This document shows, in pieces, positions 16,066-26,663 of a stretch of 64,000 bases of DNA. The stretch is taken from assembly GCF_003261055.1 (NCBI RefSeq), contig NZ_CP030073.1, forward strand, positions 2,356,001 to 2,420,000, in the 5' to 3' direction. Under the pieces are notes generated by a model. The model saw only the letters and a program-made list of their open reading frames with translations, did not search any database and was not told the origin of the DNA. Origin of the DNA: Streptomyces cadmiisoli (GTDB lineage: Bacteria > Actinomycetota > Actinomycetes > Streptomycetales > Streptomycetaceae). The position numbers and the translations under genes are program-made. The number at the start of each line of letters is the position of its first letter. Within the stretch, counting starts at the first letter, position 1.

Positions 16066-18762
16066 TCACAGGTCGTCGGTGGCGCCGAGGCCCGTGAGGG
16101 CGCCGACCGGATCCGGGTCCGGGGTGCCACGCGGCCACCAGTCGTCGCGTCCGGGTTCGGATTCGTAGGCGTACCAGAGGCCGTCGCGGCCCAGCCGGAG
16201 CTGGACGTGGCCGTGCGGATGGGTGAGGCGGTTGCGCCACGGGCGGAACGCCGGGAGGTCGGCGGCGAGCAGGAGCGGGCGGGCCCGGTCGAAGCGGCCG
16301 GCCGGCGGGTCCCAGGGCTCCTCCAGGACGGTGAGGCCGTCCAGTCCGCCCTGCCGCCACGCCGCGACCGCCCTCGCCAGTTCCCCCGGGGTGCGGCCGG
16401 CGGCGGAGGCCAAGGAGGAGTACAGCGAGCGGCTGCCGGCGGTCAGGCCCGAACCCGGCCGGGCCGCGGCCAGCCGCACCGCGTCCTGCCACAGCGTCAG
16501 CTCCGCCACCGGGTCGTGGCCGGTGACCAGCACGGCTTGGGCGCGGGCGGCGGCGTCGGTGGCCAACTGGTCCAGGGCGAACGGGTCCGGGCCGCCCGGC
16601 ACCGCCGGGTACGCCGGGGGCTGCTCGGGGTGCGGTGGGGCGGGCAACGGGGCGGGCAGCGGCGGAAGTTCACGGCGGGCCAGGACGTCGGTGGCCCGGA
16701 CGCCGGGGAGCGGGGCCGGGGCCCGTTCCTGGGCGGCACGGGCCGCGCGGGCGGCACTGCGGCGGGCGAGGGCGTCCAGCAACGAGCGCTCGCCCCGGCC
16801 GCGCAGCAGGAACAGGACGAAGGGGTCCGCGTCGAGCAGGCGTGCGGTCTGGTAGCAGAGGGCGGCCGCGTGCTTGCAGGGGTGGCCGCGGTCCGGGCAG
16901 CTGCAACGGGGGTCGAGGTCACCCGGGCCCGGCAGCAGCGGCACCTCGCCCTCGGCCAGCGACTCGGGCACGTCCTTGTCCAGGAGCGCGGCGATGTGGG
17001 CGGGCCGGTCGGCGGCGGCGTCCAGGAACCGCTCCCAGTCGGCGTCGTCGAGGGTGCGCAGCCGTACCTGTACGCGGTACGGGCGGGGACGGCTGCCGCG
17101 CACGTAGGCGAGGACGAGGCCGGGCGTGACCGTGATGGCGTCCACATGACCGAGGTCGGCGTATCCGCGCCCGCGCGCCAGCCGTTCGACGTCCAGTGCG
17201 CCCTTCTCCAGGGCGGAGATCCAGGCGTTGCCCCACCAGGTCGCGGCGAACGGCGCGTCGTCCGAGGAGCGGGGCGGAAAGGCGGGGAACGTACGACGCA
17301 GTTCACCGTCGCGACGCGGAGAAGCCATGCTGCGGGGGACACGGGGAACTGCGGCGCCGGTGCCGGTGCCTTTGTCGGCGCTGATGCCGATGCCTGCATC
17401 GGCGCCCGTTTCCGTGCCGGTGCCTGCGTCGGTGTCGGCTGGGTCGGCGTGCTCCCGGTCGGCGGGTCCGAACGAAGCCGGTCCTTCCGCCCTCGACGAG
17501 CGGGGGGCGTCGTCATCGGGGAATTCTCCCGACGGAGTGCCGGGCGCCTCGCCGAACGGACCGATGACGGGCGCTCCACCGACCTGCTCGGTCCCCTCGC
17601 GCGCTGTCCCGTCGGCCACGGCGGACCAGGACGAGACGGCGGGCGCGGGCGGTGCCTCCCCGGGCACATCCGCCGTGACGGGCAGCCGGAAGGCGTCCGC
17701 GAGCAACTCGCCGACCTCACGCGGCCGTCGGTCCCTCCGCACGCCGGCGCGGAAGCCGGACGCTGCGAAAGCCGGACGGGCCGGCCGCCGCAGAGGCTCG
17801 ACTCCTGGTGTCCCTACGGCATCCCGGGCCCGACGTGCTCGGCCCGCGCGCTCCTGCTCCTCCCCGGCACGCGATGCACCGGCCCCTTCCTCGGCGCGAG
17901 CCGAACGCTCACGCAGGGCCGCGCGCAGCGCGTCACGAGCGACGTCGGCGGGACGCGCCTCAGCCCCGTCCGGGGACGCACCGCCCGGGCCCGCAGAAGC
18001 CGTGGACGCGCCCTTCGCAGAGGCAGCAGCCTCAGACGCGTCGCCGGAGAAGCCGGAGGCCGAGGGTGCGCCCGGCGAGGAGGCAGCAGCGTCTGACTCA
18101 CCACCCGAGAAGCCGGAGTCCGCCGGTGGGCCGGGCAAGGAGCCAGAGGCGTCAGACGCACCGCCGGAGGAGGCGGAGGCCGAAGACGCGCCCGCCGAGG
18201 AGGCAGAAACCTCAACCTCGGACGCGTCGCCCGAGAAGCCGCTGGGTTCGGTCCGAACCGGCAGCTCCGGTCCCCCGGCGGAAGCGCCAACCGCACCCTC
18301 ATCGGCGCCATCTCCGCCCACGTCACCCGCCGTACCACCCACCGAGCCCGCTTCGGCACCCCCTCCCGAGCCTCCCGCCGTGCCCTCCCCCGCACCTCCG
18401 GCACCGCCTTCACCGCGCCTCGCGGATCGCGCACGTCGTAGTGCGTCGCGGGCCGCCTCCGAGGGCCTGGCGGCCGCCCCTGCCGAGCCCTCGGCCGGGG
18501 CGGGTCGCTCCGCGGCGCGAGCCGCCGGGGACGCGTCGCGGTCGCGCCCCTGATCACGAACCCCCTCGGGGCCACGGTCCTGCCGGTCCCGCGCCTCCCC
18601 CGAATCCCTGGCATCCCCCGCGTCCCCCGCGTCCCGTGCCTCCCGTGCCTTTTGCGCGTCCCGCAACGCCCGGCGAGCCGCGTCGGCCGGGCGCGCTTCG
18701 TCGGGGCGTCCGGTGGACGGGGCGCTTCCGGAGTCGGGGGAGTCTTTCCGCGCGGACGTCAC
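16066..18762 (-). CDS. SWIM zinc-finger protein with long low-complexity N-terminal extension
   Basis: An 898-residue partner of the SNF2 helicase encoded just upstream. The GTG start at 18762 overlaps the helicase TGA (GTGA, 4 bases), so the two are translationally coupled. The canonical SWIM family protein corresponds only to about residues 479-898, beginning MASPRRDGELRRTFPAFPPR with ATWWGNAWISALE. The SWIM motif CSCPDRGHPCKHAAALCYQ carries the CxC...CxH ligands and is expected to bind DNA or protein. The first 478 residues are Ala/Gly/Ser/Pro/Glu-rich. They contain three copies of an ARPADxARxALR motif (about 22-44, 97-116, 269-292) and three SGFSG(D/G)(A/E)S segments (174, 216, 236). The family usually lacks such a long leader. 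A later ATG at 17328 could produce the short form, but no good SD precedes it. Confidence 0.85.
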   Translation of the reverse strand: MTSARKDSPDSGSAPSTGRPDEARPADAARRALRDAQKAREARDAGDAGDARDSGEARDRQDRGPEGVRDQGRDRDASPAARAAERPAPAEGSAGAAARPSEAARDALRRARSARRGEGGAGGAGEGTAGGSGGGAEAGSVGGTAGDVGGDGADEGAVGASAGGPELPVRTEPSGFSGDASEVEVSASSAGASSASASSGGASDASGSLPGPPADSGFSGGESDAAASSPGAPSASGFSGDASEAAASAKGASTASAGPGGASPDGAEARPADVARDALRAALRERSARAEEGAGASRAGEEQERAGRARRARDAVGTPGVEPLRRPARPAFAASGFRAGVRRDRRPREVGELLADAFRLPVTADVPGEAPPAPAVSSWSAVADGTAREGTEQVGGAPVIGPFGEAPGTPSGEFPDDDAPRSSRAEGPASFGPADREHADPADTDAGTGTETGADAGIGISADKGTGTGAAVPRVPRSMASPRRDGELRRTFPAFPPRSSDDAPFAATWWGNAWISALEKGALDVERLARGRGYADLGHVDAITVTPGLVLAYVRGSRPRPYRVQVRLRTLDDADWERFLDAAADRPAHIAALLDKDVPESLAEGEVPLLPGPGDLDPRCSCPDRGHPCKHAAALCYQTARLLDADPFVLFLLRGRGERSLLDALARRSAARAARAAQERAPAPLPGVRATDVLARRELPPLPAPLPAPPHPEQPPAYPAVPGGPDPFALDQLATDAAARAQAVLVTGHDPVAELTLWQDAVRLAAARPGSGLTAGSRSLYSSLASAAGRTPGELARAVAAWRQGGLDGLTVLEEPWDPPAGRFDRARPLLLAADLPAFRPWRNRLTHPHGHVQLRLGRDGLWYAYESEPGRDDWWPRGTPDPDPVGALTGLGATDDL

Positions 18763-21620
18763 GACGCCCTCCGCAGGGACACCAGGTCGGACAGCTCGCG
18801 GTCCGTCAGTTCGGTGAGGGCGGACTCGCCGGTTCCGAGGATCGCGTCGGCCAGGGCCCGCTTGGCCTCCAGCATCTCGGCGATGCGGTCCTCCACCGTG
18901 CCCTCGGTGATGAGGCGGTGGACCTGGACCGGCTGGGTCTGCCCGATGCGGTAGGCGCGGTCGGTGGCCTGTTCCTCCACGGCCGGGTTCCACCAGCGGT
19001 CGAAGTGGACGACGTGGCCCGCGCGGGTGAGGTTCAGGCCGGTGCCCGCCGCTTTCAGGGACAGCACCAGCACCGGCGTGGTGCCGTTCTGGAAGCGGTC
19101 CACCATGCGTTCGCGCTCCGGCACCGGGGTGCCGCCGTGCAGGAGGTCCACCGGAACGGCCCGGGCGGCGAGGTGGGAGGTGATCAGGCGGGCCATGCCG
19201 ACGTACTGGGTGAAGACCAGCGCCGAGCCGTCCTCGGTGAGGATGGTGTCCAGCAGTTCATCCAGCAGGGCGAGTTTGCCCGAGCGGGCCACCAGCCGGT
19301 CGCCGCCGGGCGGGTGCTCCTCCTTCAGGAACAGCGCCGGGTGGTTGCAGATCTGCTTCAGCGAGGTCAGCAGCTTGAGCACCAGGCCGCGGCGAGCGAT
19401 GCCGCCCGCGCTCTCGATGGACAGCAAGGACTCCCGCACCACCGCCTCGTACAGGGCGGCCTGTTCGCGGGTGAGCGGGACCGGGTGGTCGGTCTCCGTC
19501 TTGGGGGGCAGCTCGGGGACGATGCCGGGGTCGGACTTCTTGCGGCGCAGCAGGAAGGGGCGGACGAGCCGGGCGAGGCGGGCCGCGGCTTCGTCGTCCT
19601 CGCCGTTCTCCACCGCGCGGGCGTGCCGGGCGCGGAAGGATTTGAGGGGGCCGAGCAGTCCGGGCGTCGTCCAGTCGAGCAGCGCCCACAGCTCGGAGAG
19701 GTTGTTCTCCACGGGGGTGCCGGTCAGCGCCACCCGGGCGGGCGTCGGGATGGTGCGCAGGGCCTTCGCGGTGGCCGAGTACGGGTTCTTGACGTGCTGG
19801 GCCTCGTCCGCGACGACCATGCCCCAGGACTGCTGGGCCAGCGCGGGGGCGGCCGCACGCATGGTGCCGTAGGTGGTGAGGACGAAGCCGCCGTCGAGGC
19901 CGTCGAGGGTGCGCTCGGAGCCGTGGTGGCGGCGGACGGGGGTGCCGGGGGCGAACCGCTCGATCTCCCGCTGCCAGTTGCCGAGCAGCGAGGCCGGACA
20001 GACCACCAGGGTCGGCTCCGTGCGGGCCCGTCGGAGGTGCAGGGCGATGACGGTGACCGTCTTGCCGAGCCCCATGTCGTCGGCGAGGCAGCCGCCGAGG
20101 CCGAGGGAGGTCATGAGGTCGAGCCAGGCCAGGCCCCGCAGTTGGTACTCGCGCAGGGTGGCGCGCAGTCCGGGCGGCGGTTCGGCCGGACGGATGCCGG
20201 CCGTCAGGCGCTCCCGCAGTGCCGCGAGTGCGCCGACCGGTACCGCCTCGACCTGTTCGCCGTCGACCTGCGCGGTGCCGGTGAGGGCGACGGACAGCGC
20301 GTCGACCGGGTCGAGCAGGCCGAGTTCGCGTTTGCGGGCCTTGCGGACGAGGGCCGGGTCGACGAGGACCCACTGGTCCCTCAGCCGGACGACGGGGCGG
20401 TGGGCCTCGGCGAGGGCGTCCATCTCGGCCTCGGTCAGCGGCTCCCCGCCGAGCGCCAGCTGCCAACGGAACTGGAGGAGTTCCTCGCTCTCGAAGAAGC
20501 CGGTGCCGTCGGTCGCCGAGCCCGGCGCGGGCCGCACCACGGCGGCCGCGGTCAGGTCGCGGGCCAGGTCCCGGGGCCAGTGGACGGCGACCCCGGCCGC
20601 GGCCAGCCGACCGGCTGCGGCGCCCAGCAGGTCACCGACCTCGGGCTCGGACAGAGCGAGCACATCCGGTACGTCCTGCTCGGCAAGCCGGTCCAGCGGG
20701 GGCCAGACGCGGGCGGCGCGGCGGACGGCGAGGGCGGCGTCCACCCGCGCGCGGGGTCCGAAGTCGGCGTCGCCCTCGCCGGCCCACAGCGCGGCCGCGT
20801 CGATGACGAGCGTGGGGTCGGCGAGGCTGTGCACCTGCACGATCGCGGCGCCCGCCCGGCGCGTCCGGTCCTCGCCGTCGCTCCCGTCGAAGACGTCGTA
20901 CGCCGACAGGTCCAGGCGGAGCGAGATCCGCACGCCCGCGTCCATGCCTGCGGCGACCTCGGCGGCCCACTCCTGTGCGGCGGGCAGGCGCTGGGGCTCA
21001 CGTGCGGCGAAGGGCCGGCCGCAGGCGTGGGCGGCGGCGGGGGTGCGGGGCAGGGTGTCGGCGACCGCGTCCAGGAAGGAGCGCATCAGGGCTTCCGGCT
21101 CGGGCAGCCGGAGCGGGCCGGGGCCGGGCAGCGGCACGGCATGGCCCTCGAACGGCAGTGCCGCGGCGATCGCGCGCAGGTGGGCGATGTCGTCCGGGTC
21201 GAGTGGGCCGGTCCGCCAGGCGTCGTGGCCGGTGGGTGTCAGGCCCGGCAGCAGGCGGCCGCGTGCGGCCAGGCGCAGGGCGTGCAGGGCGGCGGCACCC
21301 CAGCAGGCCGTGGCGGGGTGCGCCGCGGGGTCGTGTCGTGCGCGGACCAGCAGCGGCAGGGCCTCGCCGACCGGCAGGGTGAGCGCGGGCGTCTGCCGGC
21401 GGCGCACCCCCGTGCCGTGGGGGCGGACGACCGTCAGGTCGGTGTGCCCGGTACCGTCCGGGTCGCCGAGGCCGGTGCCGTCCGGACCGTCCTGCGGATC
21501 CCAGAAGGCGACGCGGCCGGCGCGGGGCACGGGCGCGGGCAGGAACACCGCGGCCAGACGGGCGGGAACGGCGGCAACGCCGGTCCGCCCGGCCGCCCCG
21601 GCCCGTTCACCTGTACGCAT
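18759..21620 (-). CDS. SNF2/RapA-family DEAD-like helicase
   Basis: ATP-dependent DNA translocase of the SNF2 superfamily, 953 residues. ATG at 21620 is preferred because GGGAGG ends 5 bases upstream; a GTG two codons earlier overlaps it. Residues 1-460 are an N-terminal region typical of bacterial SNF2 proteins that pair with SWIM proteins. The helicase core follows with REYQLRGLAWLD, motif I DDMGLGKTVT, motif Ia CPASLLGNW, motif II VADEAQHVKN, motif III ALTGTPVENN, motif IV VFTQYVGM, motif V LSLKAAGTGLNLT and motif VI ATDRAYRIGQ. It probably acts with the SWIM protein in DNA repair, recombination or transcription restart; the exact role is unknown. Confidence 0.93.
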   Translation of the reverse strand: MRTGERAGAAGRTGVAAVPARLAAVFLPAPVPRAGRVAFWDPQDGPDGTGLGDPDGTGHTDLTVVRPHGTGVRRRQTPALTLPVGEALPLLVRARHDPAAHPATACWGAAALHALRLAARGRLLPGLTPTGHDAWRTGPLDPDDIAHLRAIAAALPFEGHAVPLPGPGPLRLPEPEALMRSFLDAVADTLPRTPAAAHACGRPFAAREPQRLPAAQEWAAEVAAGMDAGVRISLRLDLSAYDVFDGSDGEDRTRRAGAAIVQVHSLADPTLVIDAAALWAGEGDADFGPRARVDAALAVRRAARVWPPLDRLAEQDVPDVLALSEPEVGDLLGAAAGRLAAAGVAVHWPRDLARDLTAAAVVRPAPGSATDGTGFFESEELLQFRWQLALGGEPLTEAEMDALAEAHRPVVRLRDQWVLVDPALVRKARKRELGLLDPVDALSVALTGTAQVDGEQVEAVPVGALAALRERLTAGIRPAEPPPGLRATLREYQLRGLAWLDLMTSLGLGGCLADDMGLGKTVTVIALHLRRARTEPTLVVCPASLLGNWQREIERFAPGTPVRRHHGSERTLDGLDGGFVLTTYGTMRAAAPALAQQSWGMVVADEAQHVKNPYSATAKALRTIPTPARVALTGTPVENNLSELWALLDWTTPGLLGPLKSFRARHARAVENGEDDEAAARLARLVRPFLLRRKKSDPGIVPELPPKTETDHPVPLTREQAALYEAVVRESLLSIESAGGIARRGLVLKLLTSLKQICNHPALFLKEEHPPGGDRLVARSGKLALLDELLDTILTEDGSALVFTQYVGMARLITSHLAARAVPVDLLHGGTPVPERERMVDRFQNGTTPVLVLSLKAAGTGLNLTRAGHVVHFDRWWNPAVEEQATDRAYRIGQTQPVQVHRLITEGTVEDRIAEMLEAKRALADAILGTGESALTELTDRELSDLVSLRRAS

Positions 21621-21753
21621 GGTCACCTCCCGCCCGCTCGTCGGATCAGACGTCTTCGACTCTACGGGCGGGGTCTGACAATCGGCTCCGGCGGCCGGCA
21701 GGCAGGCGCGCGCAGGGGGAGGCAGGCGGTCAGGCGGTCACGCGGTCACGCGG

Positions 21754-22347
21754 TCACGGGACCGTGCGGGAGACGACGTACACCATGGGGTACGTCGGGT
21801 TGCCCGTGTTCACGACCACCGCCTGCGTGGGCCTCGGGTTCTTCTGCTTGTGGACCAGCCCCCAGTAGGCGCCGGGCCGGGCGCCGGGGCCCGAGAACCT
21901 CCAGCCCGTGGCCTGCCGGTCGCGGGAGCTTATGGTGATCGCGCCCTTCTTCAGCTGCGCACGGCTGACGCCCACCTCCTTCAGGAAGGCGTCGAGGCCC
22001 GCGTGGGTGGTCTGGAACTGCACGTAGAGACGGCTGGTCTTCCAGTTGTTCGTCTCGTACCAGGCGACCTGGTTGGACGGATGCGGTATCGGCACCTGGT
22101 AGAGGCGGCGCTGCACCTTGGACGGCCAGCCCTCGGTCAGGCCCCGCGCCGAGTACTTCTCCTCCTTCTCCTTGCCGCTGTTGCGGCTCTGGTTGGCGGA
22201 GATCACCAGATAGCCGGCCGGGACGCCGATGAGCAGCACGATGATGAGCAGGGTGAACGCCCGGCGGCGGACCATGTGGCCGTGGTCCTCGGCCCTGACG
22301 TGCTCGTCGTCCGCAGGTCCGCCCTGCTGCGGCAGGGAACCGGTCAC
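21754..22347 (-). CDS. Single-pass membrane protein of unknown function
   Basis: The GTG at 22347 overlaps the TGA of the ROK kinase gene (GTGA), so it is translated by coupling. The 197-residue product has an N-terminal cytoplasmic segment, a transmembrane helix at about 29-48 (FTLLIIVLLIGVPAGYLVI) and an extracytoplasmic domain with LTEGWPSKVQRRLYQVPIP, LYVQFQTTHAGLDAFL and YPMVYVVSRTVP. I do not recognise the domain. Being coupled to a sugar kinase does not by itself indicate a sugar role. Confidence 0.75.
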   Translation of the reverse strand: MTGSLPQQGGPADDEHVRAEDHGHMVRRRAFTLLIIVLLIGVPAGYLVISANQSRNSGKEKEEKYSARGLTEGWPSKVQRRLYQVPIPHPSNQVAWYETNNWKTSRLYVQFQTTHAGLDAFLKEVGVSRAQLKKGAITISSRDRQATGWRFSGPGARPGAYWGLVHKQKNPRPTQAVVVNTGNPTYPMVYVVSRTVP

Positions 22348-23525
22348 AGCGACTCCCGGCTGCGACGGGCCTCCGCGTACCGCTCGTAGCGCTCGTAGCG
22401 CTCCACCCTGCGGCGCTTGGCACGGCGGAAGCGGCGGGCGACCAGCCGCGCGAGGTCGGCGGCGCCGACCATGCCGGCCTCCGGGCCGAGCTGGGCGCGG
22501 GTGATACGGGCCTCGGGGCGGTAGCCGCGGCCGGTCAGATGGCGTCGGAAGGCGTCCCGGGCGGGCCCGATCAGCAGGTCGTCGGCGGCGCTGACGCCAC
22601 CGCCGATCACGAAGCAGGAGGGGTCCAGGGCGGCCGCCAGGTTGGCGATGCCGACACCGAGCCACTGCCCGATGTCCTGGAGCAGCTCGATGCACATGGC
22701 GTCGCCGTCGCGGGCCAGCTCGGTGATCATCGGGCCGGAGATCTCCGCGATGTTGCCCTTGACGTGCTCGATGATCCCGTAGGCCACCGGTGAGTCGGCG
22801 GCGGCCAGCTCCCTGGCCTCCCGCACGAGCGCGTTGCCGGAGCTGTACTGCTCCCAGCAGCCGCGGTTGCCGCAGGGGCAGCGGTGGCCGCCGGGTACCA
22901 CCTGCATGTGCCCGAACTCGCCGGCGACTCCGAACTTGCCGCGCTTGACCTGGCCGTCCTCCAGGATCGCGCCGCCGATGCCGGTACCGAGCGTGATCAT
23001 GACCAGGTGGTCCTCGTCGCGGCCGGCGCCGAAGCGCCACTCGGCCCAGGCGGCGGTGTTGGCGTCGTTGTCCACCAGGACCGGCACCGACAGCCGGCCG
23101 GCCAGGCGGTCCCGCAGCGGCTCGTTGCGCCAGGACAGGTGCGGGGCGAACAGGACGCGGTTGCGGTCGGCGTCGACCCAGCCGGCCGCGCCGATCCCGA
23201 CCGCGTGCACGTCGTGCCGGTCGGACAGGTCCAGGACCAGTTCGACGATGGTGTCCTCGACGACCTTCGGGCTCTTGGACTTGTCCGGGGTCTCCGTGCG
23301 GAGCTTCTCCAGGATGTTGCCGTCGGCGTCGACGACGCCCGCCATCACCTTGGTGCCGCCGATGTCGATGCCGACGGTCGGGACGCGCGGGGCCGTCAGA
23401 TGGGAACGGCGCTCCCGGGTGCCGACGGTGCGCAGCACGGGGGCCCGGCGGGAGCCGATGGGGGCGCCGCCCGCCCGGGCGGAGCTCAGCGCCCTGGAGA
23501 GGGGGAGGTCGCGGTAGGTGCTCAT
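22344..23525 (-). CDS. ROK-family sugar kinase (glucokinase-like)
   Basis: Phosphorylates a hexose with ATP. The 393-residue protein has the ROK elements: PTVGIDIGGTKVMAG (ATP-binding phosphate loop), VGIGAAGWVD, VDNDANTAAWAEW with catalytic Asp, GTGIGGAIL, and the zinc motif CPCGNRGCWEQY preceded by EFGHMQV with its His. There is an extra N-terminal leader of about 45 residues compared with a standard glucokinase, and a basic C-terminal tail with YERYERYAEA. It lacks an N-terminal helix-turn-helix, so it is a kinase rather than a ROK repressor. It lies 115 bases downstream of an ABC sugar importer on the same strand and probably phosphorylates the imported sugar. Confidence 0.85.
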   Translation of the reverse strand: MSTYRDLPLSRALSSARAGGAPIGSRRAPVLRTVGTRERRSHLTAPRVPTVGIDIGGTKVMAGVVDADGNILEKLRTETPDKSKSPKVVEDTIVELVLDLSDRHDVHAVGIGAAGWVDADRNRVLFAPHLSWRNEPLRDRLAGRLSVPVLVDNDANTAAWAEWRFGAGRDEDHLVMITLGTGIGGAILEDGQVKRGKFGVAGEFGHMQVVPGGHRCPCGNRGCWEQYSSGNALVREARELAAADSPVAYGIIEHVKGNIAEISGPMITELARDGDAMCIELLQDIGQWLGVGIANLAAALDPSCFVIGGGVSAADDLLIGPARDAFRRHLTGRGYRPEARITRAQLGPEAGMVGAADLARLVARRFRRAKRRRVERYERYERYAEARRSRESL

Positions 23526-23640
23526 CAGGCCCGATTCTGCCTCACCGTGACTGTGGGTGCGGTACAGAGGACCTACGGGGTGCCGCCGGCGGGTGGCCGG
23601 CGGCGCCGAGCGGTGCCCGGGCGCGCCGTCCCCGCCCGCG

Positions 23641-24434
<794 letters not shown>

Positions 24435-24438
<4 letters not shown>

Positions 24439-25463
24439 TTGGTGGCCTCCGCGCGCTTGCGGACCCAGGCGTTGAGCAGGGTCGCGAGGAGCAGCATCGC
24501 TCCGAGGAAGAACTTGAACCAGTCGGGGTTCCACTCGGCGAAGACGATGCCCTTGCTGGTCATGCCGAAGATGAGTGCGCCGACCGCCGAGCCGAGGGCG
24601 CTGCCGTAGCCGCCGGTGATCAGGCAGCCGCCGATGACGGCGGCGATGATGTAGATCAGCTCGTTGCCCACGCCCTCGCCGGACTGGACGACGTCGTAGG
24701 AGAACAGCAGGTGCTGGCCGGAGATCCAGGCGCCCAGGGCGACGCCCATGTAGAGGCCGATCTTGGTCCGGGCGACGGGGACGCCGACCGCGCGGGCCGC
24801 GTCCTGGTTGCCGCCGACCGCGAAGATCCAGTTGCCGGCGCGGGTGCGCAGCAGGATCCAGCTGGCCAGGGCGATCAGGCCGAACCACCACAGGATGGTG
24901 ACCTTGAAGTCGACGCCGCCGAGGGTCAGGGTCGAGGCGAAGACGTCGTGGGCGCTGGGGAAGCCCTCCATGTCGGCGATCGTCTTGGTGGAGACGGTGC
25001 CGGAGATCAGCTTGGTGAAGCCGAGGTTCACGCCGGTCAGCATCAGGAAGGTGCCGAGCGTGATGATGAAGCTGGGCAGCCGGGTGCGGGTGAGCATGAA
25101 GCCGTTGAAGGCGCCGATGGCGAGGGTGACCAGCAGGGAGACGCCCACGCCGACCCAGACGTTCGCCGTCATCTGGTAGCTGAACATGGACGAGATCAGC
25201 GCGGACGACGTCACCAGGACGCCCGCGGACAGATCGAACTCGCCGCCGATCATCAGCAGCGCGACCGGGACGGCCATGATTCCGATCGTGGAGGCCGCGT
25301 ACAGGACGGTGCTCAGGCTCGGCGCCTTGAGGAAGCTGTCGGCGGCGACCGCGAAGAAGAGGAAGACGGCGAGCGCGCCGACGACCGAGCCCAGTTCCGG
25401 CCGGCTGAGCAGCTTCCGCAGCGAGGAGGTGTGCAGAATCCTTTCGTCAGTGATCGCGGTCAT
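24435..25463 (-). CDS. Sugar ABC transporter permease (RbsC/XylH type)
   Basis: Membrane channel of the importer, 342 residues with about 8-10 predicted transmembrane helices (for example [51 protein letters not shown]). Family motifs include GGEFDLSAG in the second part and the [11 protein letters not shown] region. The true start is ATG at 25463, which overlaps the TGA of the binding-protein gene (ATGA). Confidence 0.92.
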
Positions 25464-26464
25464 CGGGTGCCCCGCTCGGTGTACTCCGCGAGCGCGGGCG
25501 CCTGGTCCTTGGTGATGATCTGCGGGCCGGTCAGCACGGGACCGCCGCCGCCGAGGACATCGGCGTTGTAGCGGTACAGCCACAGCAGGTCGACCGCCTG
25601 GTAGCCCTGGAGGTAGGGCTGCTGGTCGACGGCGAAGCCGAGCGTGCCGGCCGTCAGGCCCGCGGCGACCTTGGCGTTCAGGTCGAAGGTGTCGATCTCG
25701 GCAGCGCTGCCGGCGCTCTCCTTCGCCTTGACGGCGGTGTCCGCGTACGGCGCGCCGAGGGTCACGACGGCGTCGACCGCGGTGTCCGACTGGAGCTTGG
25801 CCTCCAGGGCGGACTGCACGTCGGGCATGTTGGTGCCGGTGACGTACAGGTTCTGCACGGTGCCCTCGAAGGTCTCCTTCAGACCGGCGCAGCGCTGTTC
25901 GTGCCCGACGTTGCCCTGCTCGTGCAGGACGCAGACCGCCCGCTTCTTCCCGCGCTCGTTCAGCTCCTCGCCGACCGCGCGGCCGGCGATGGTCTCGTCC
26001 TGCCCGATGTGGGTGAGCGCGCCGAACTCCTTCGACTCCGCGGAGCCCGAGTTCACGGTGATCACCGGAATGCCCGCCTTGACGGCGCGGGCGACCGCGG
26101 CCTTCATGGCATCGGGTTTGGCCAGGGTGACGATGATGCCGTCCACGCCCTTGTCGACGGCCGCGTCCACGAGCTGCGCCTGCTGCTGGGCCTCGTCGTC
26201 GTGGGAGTACAGGAAGTTGATGTTGTCCTTGACGGCCGCCTGCTCGGCGCCGCTCTGGACGATGTCCCAGAAGGTGTCGCCATCACCCGAGTGGGTGATC
26301 ATCGCGAAGGTCCAGCGGGGCGTGTCGACCGCCGCCCTGCCCTGCGCGGCCGCGGCCTTGCGAGCGTCCTCGGCGCGCTTGCCTCCGGTGCTGCTGCACC
26401 CGGCGAGGGACGCGCACAGCGCCCCCGCCACCGCGATGCCTACCCAGGTCCGATACCGTGCCAC
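25460..26464 (-). CDS. Sugar ABC transporter substrate-binding lipoprotein
   Basis: A periplasmic-binding-protein family 4 (ribose/galactose type) lipoprotein of 334 residues. The GTG at 26464 gives a signal peptide ending in lipobox LAGCSS. Conserved features are FAMITHSGDGDTFWDIVQSG, VDGIIVTLAKPDA, GIPVITVNSGS, HIGQDETIAGRAVGEEL and LGFAVDQQPYLQGYQAV. Substrates of the group are pentoses, hexoses or inositols; the neighbouring Gfo/Idh/MocA dehydrogenase makes an inositol or other polyol/sugar derivative plausible but unproven. A long palindromic operator lies 117 bases upstream of the start. Confidence 0.9.
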   Translation of the reverse strand: MARYRTWVGIAVAGALCASLAGCSSTGGKRAEDARKAAAAQGRAAVDTPRWTFAMITHSGDGDTFWDIVQSGAEQAAVKDNINFLYSHDDEAQQQAQLVDAAVDKGVDGIIVTLAKPDAMKAAVARAVKAGIPVITVNSGSAESKEFGALTHIGQDETIAGRAVGEELNERGKKRAVCVLHEQGNVGHEQRCAGLKETFEGTVQNLYVTGTNMPDVQSALEAKLQSDTAVDAVVTLGAPYADTAVKAKESAGSAAEIDTFDLNAKVAAGLTAGTLGFAVDQQPYLQGYQAVDLLWLYRYNADVLGGGGPVLTGPQIITKDQAPALAEYTERGTR

Positions 26465-26580
26465 GAGGCGGTGCCCTTCTTGCCGTGTTCTTTCCGTACG
26501 CAAGGGGCCGTCCTGTCGGCCCCAAACGCCCCAGTATCGAACACGGGGATGATGCGGCCGGTGCCGGGGAGCGCCACTCG

Positions 26581-26604
26581 GTCGCATTGTCCGGACATTG
26601 CGAC
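26581..26604. promoter_or_regulatory. 24-bp near-perfect palindromic operator upstream of sugar ABC operon
   Basis: Left half GTCGCATTGTCC (26581-26592) and right half GGACATTGCGAC (26593-26604) are reverse complements apart from one base pair. The 13-base centre ATTGTCCGGACAT (26586-26598) recurs exactly at 27478-27490 between the GntR and dehydrogenase genes. This suggests a GntR-type repressor site controlling the importer. Confidence 0.7.
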
Positions 26605-26663
26605 GAACGGGCGCCCTTCCGGCCGCCGCCTCCCGGCCCCTCCGTGAGGGCCGGACGCGTCCC

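Noticed and set aside
15746..16492. Minus-strand frame with His/Pro/Asp repeats (TPHPDRISPHPDRI-type)
   Set aside because: It reads through the 14-bp G-rich array whose period is not a multiple of three, and overlaps the SWIM gene in another frame.
17808..21938. A 1376-residue plus-strand frame over the helicase and SWIM genes
   Set aside because: It is the antisense of the helicase reading frame; no domain is recognisable and the composition is biased.
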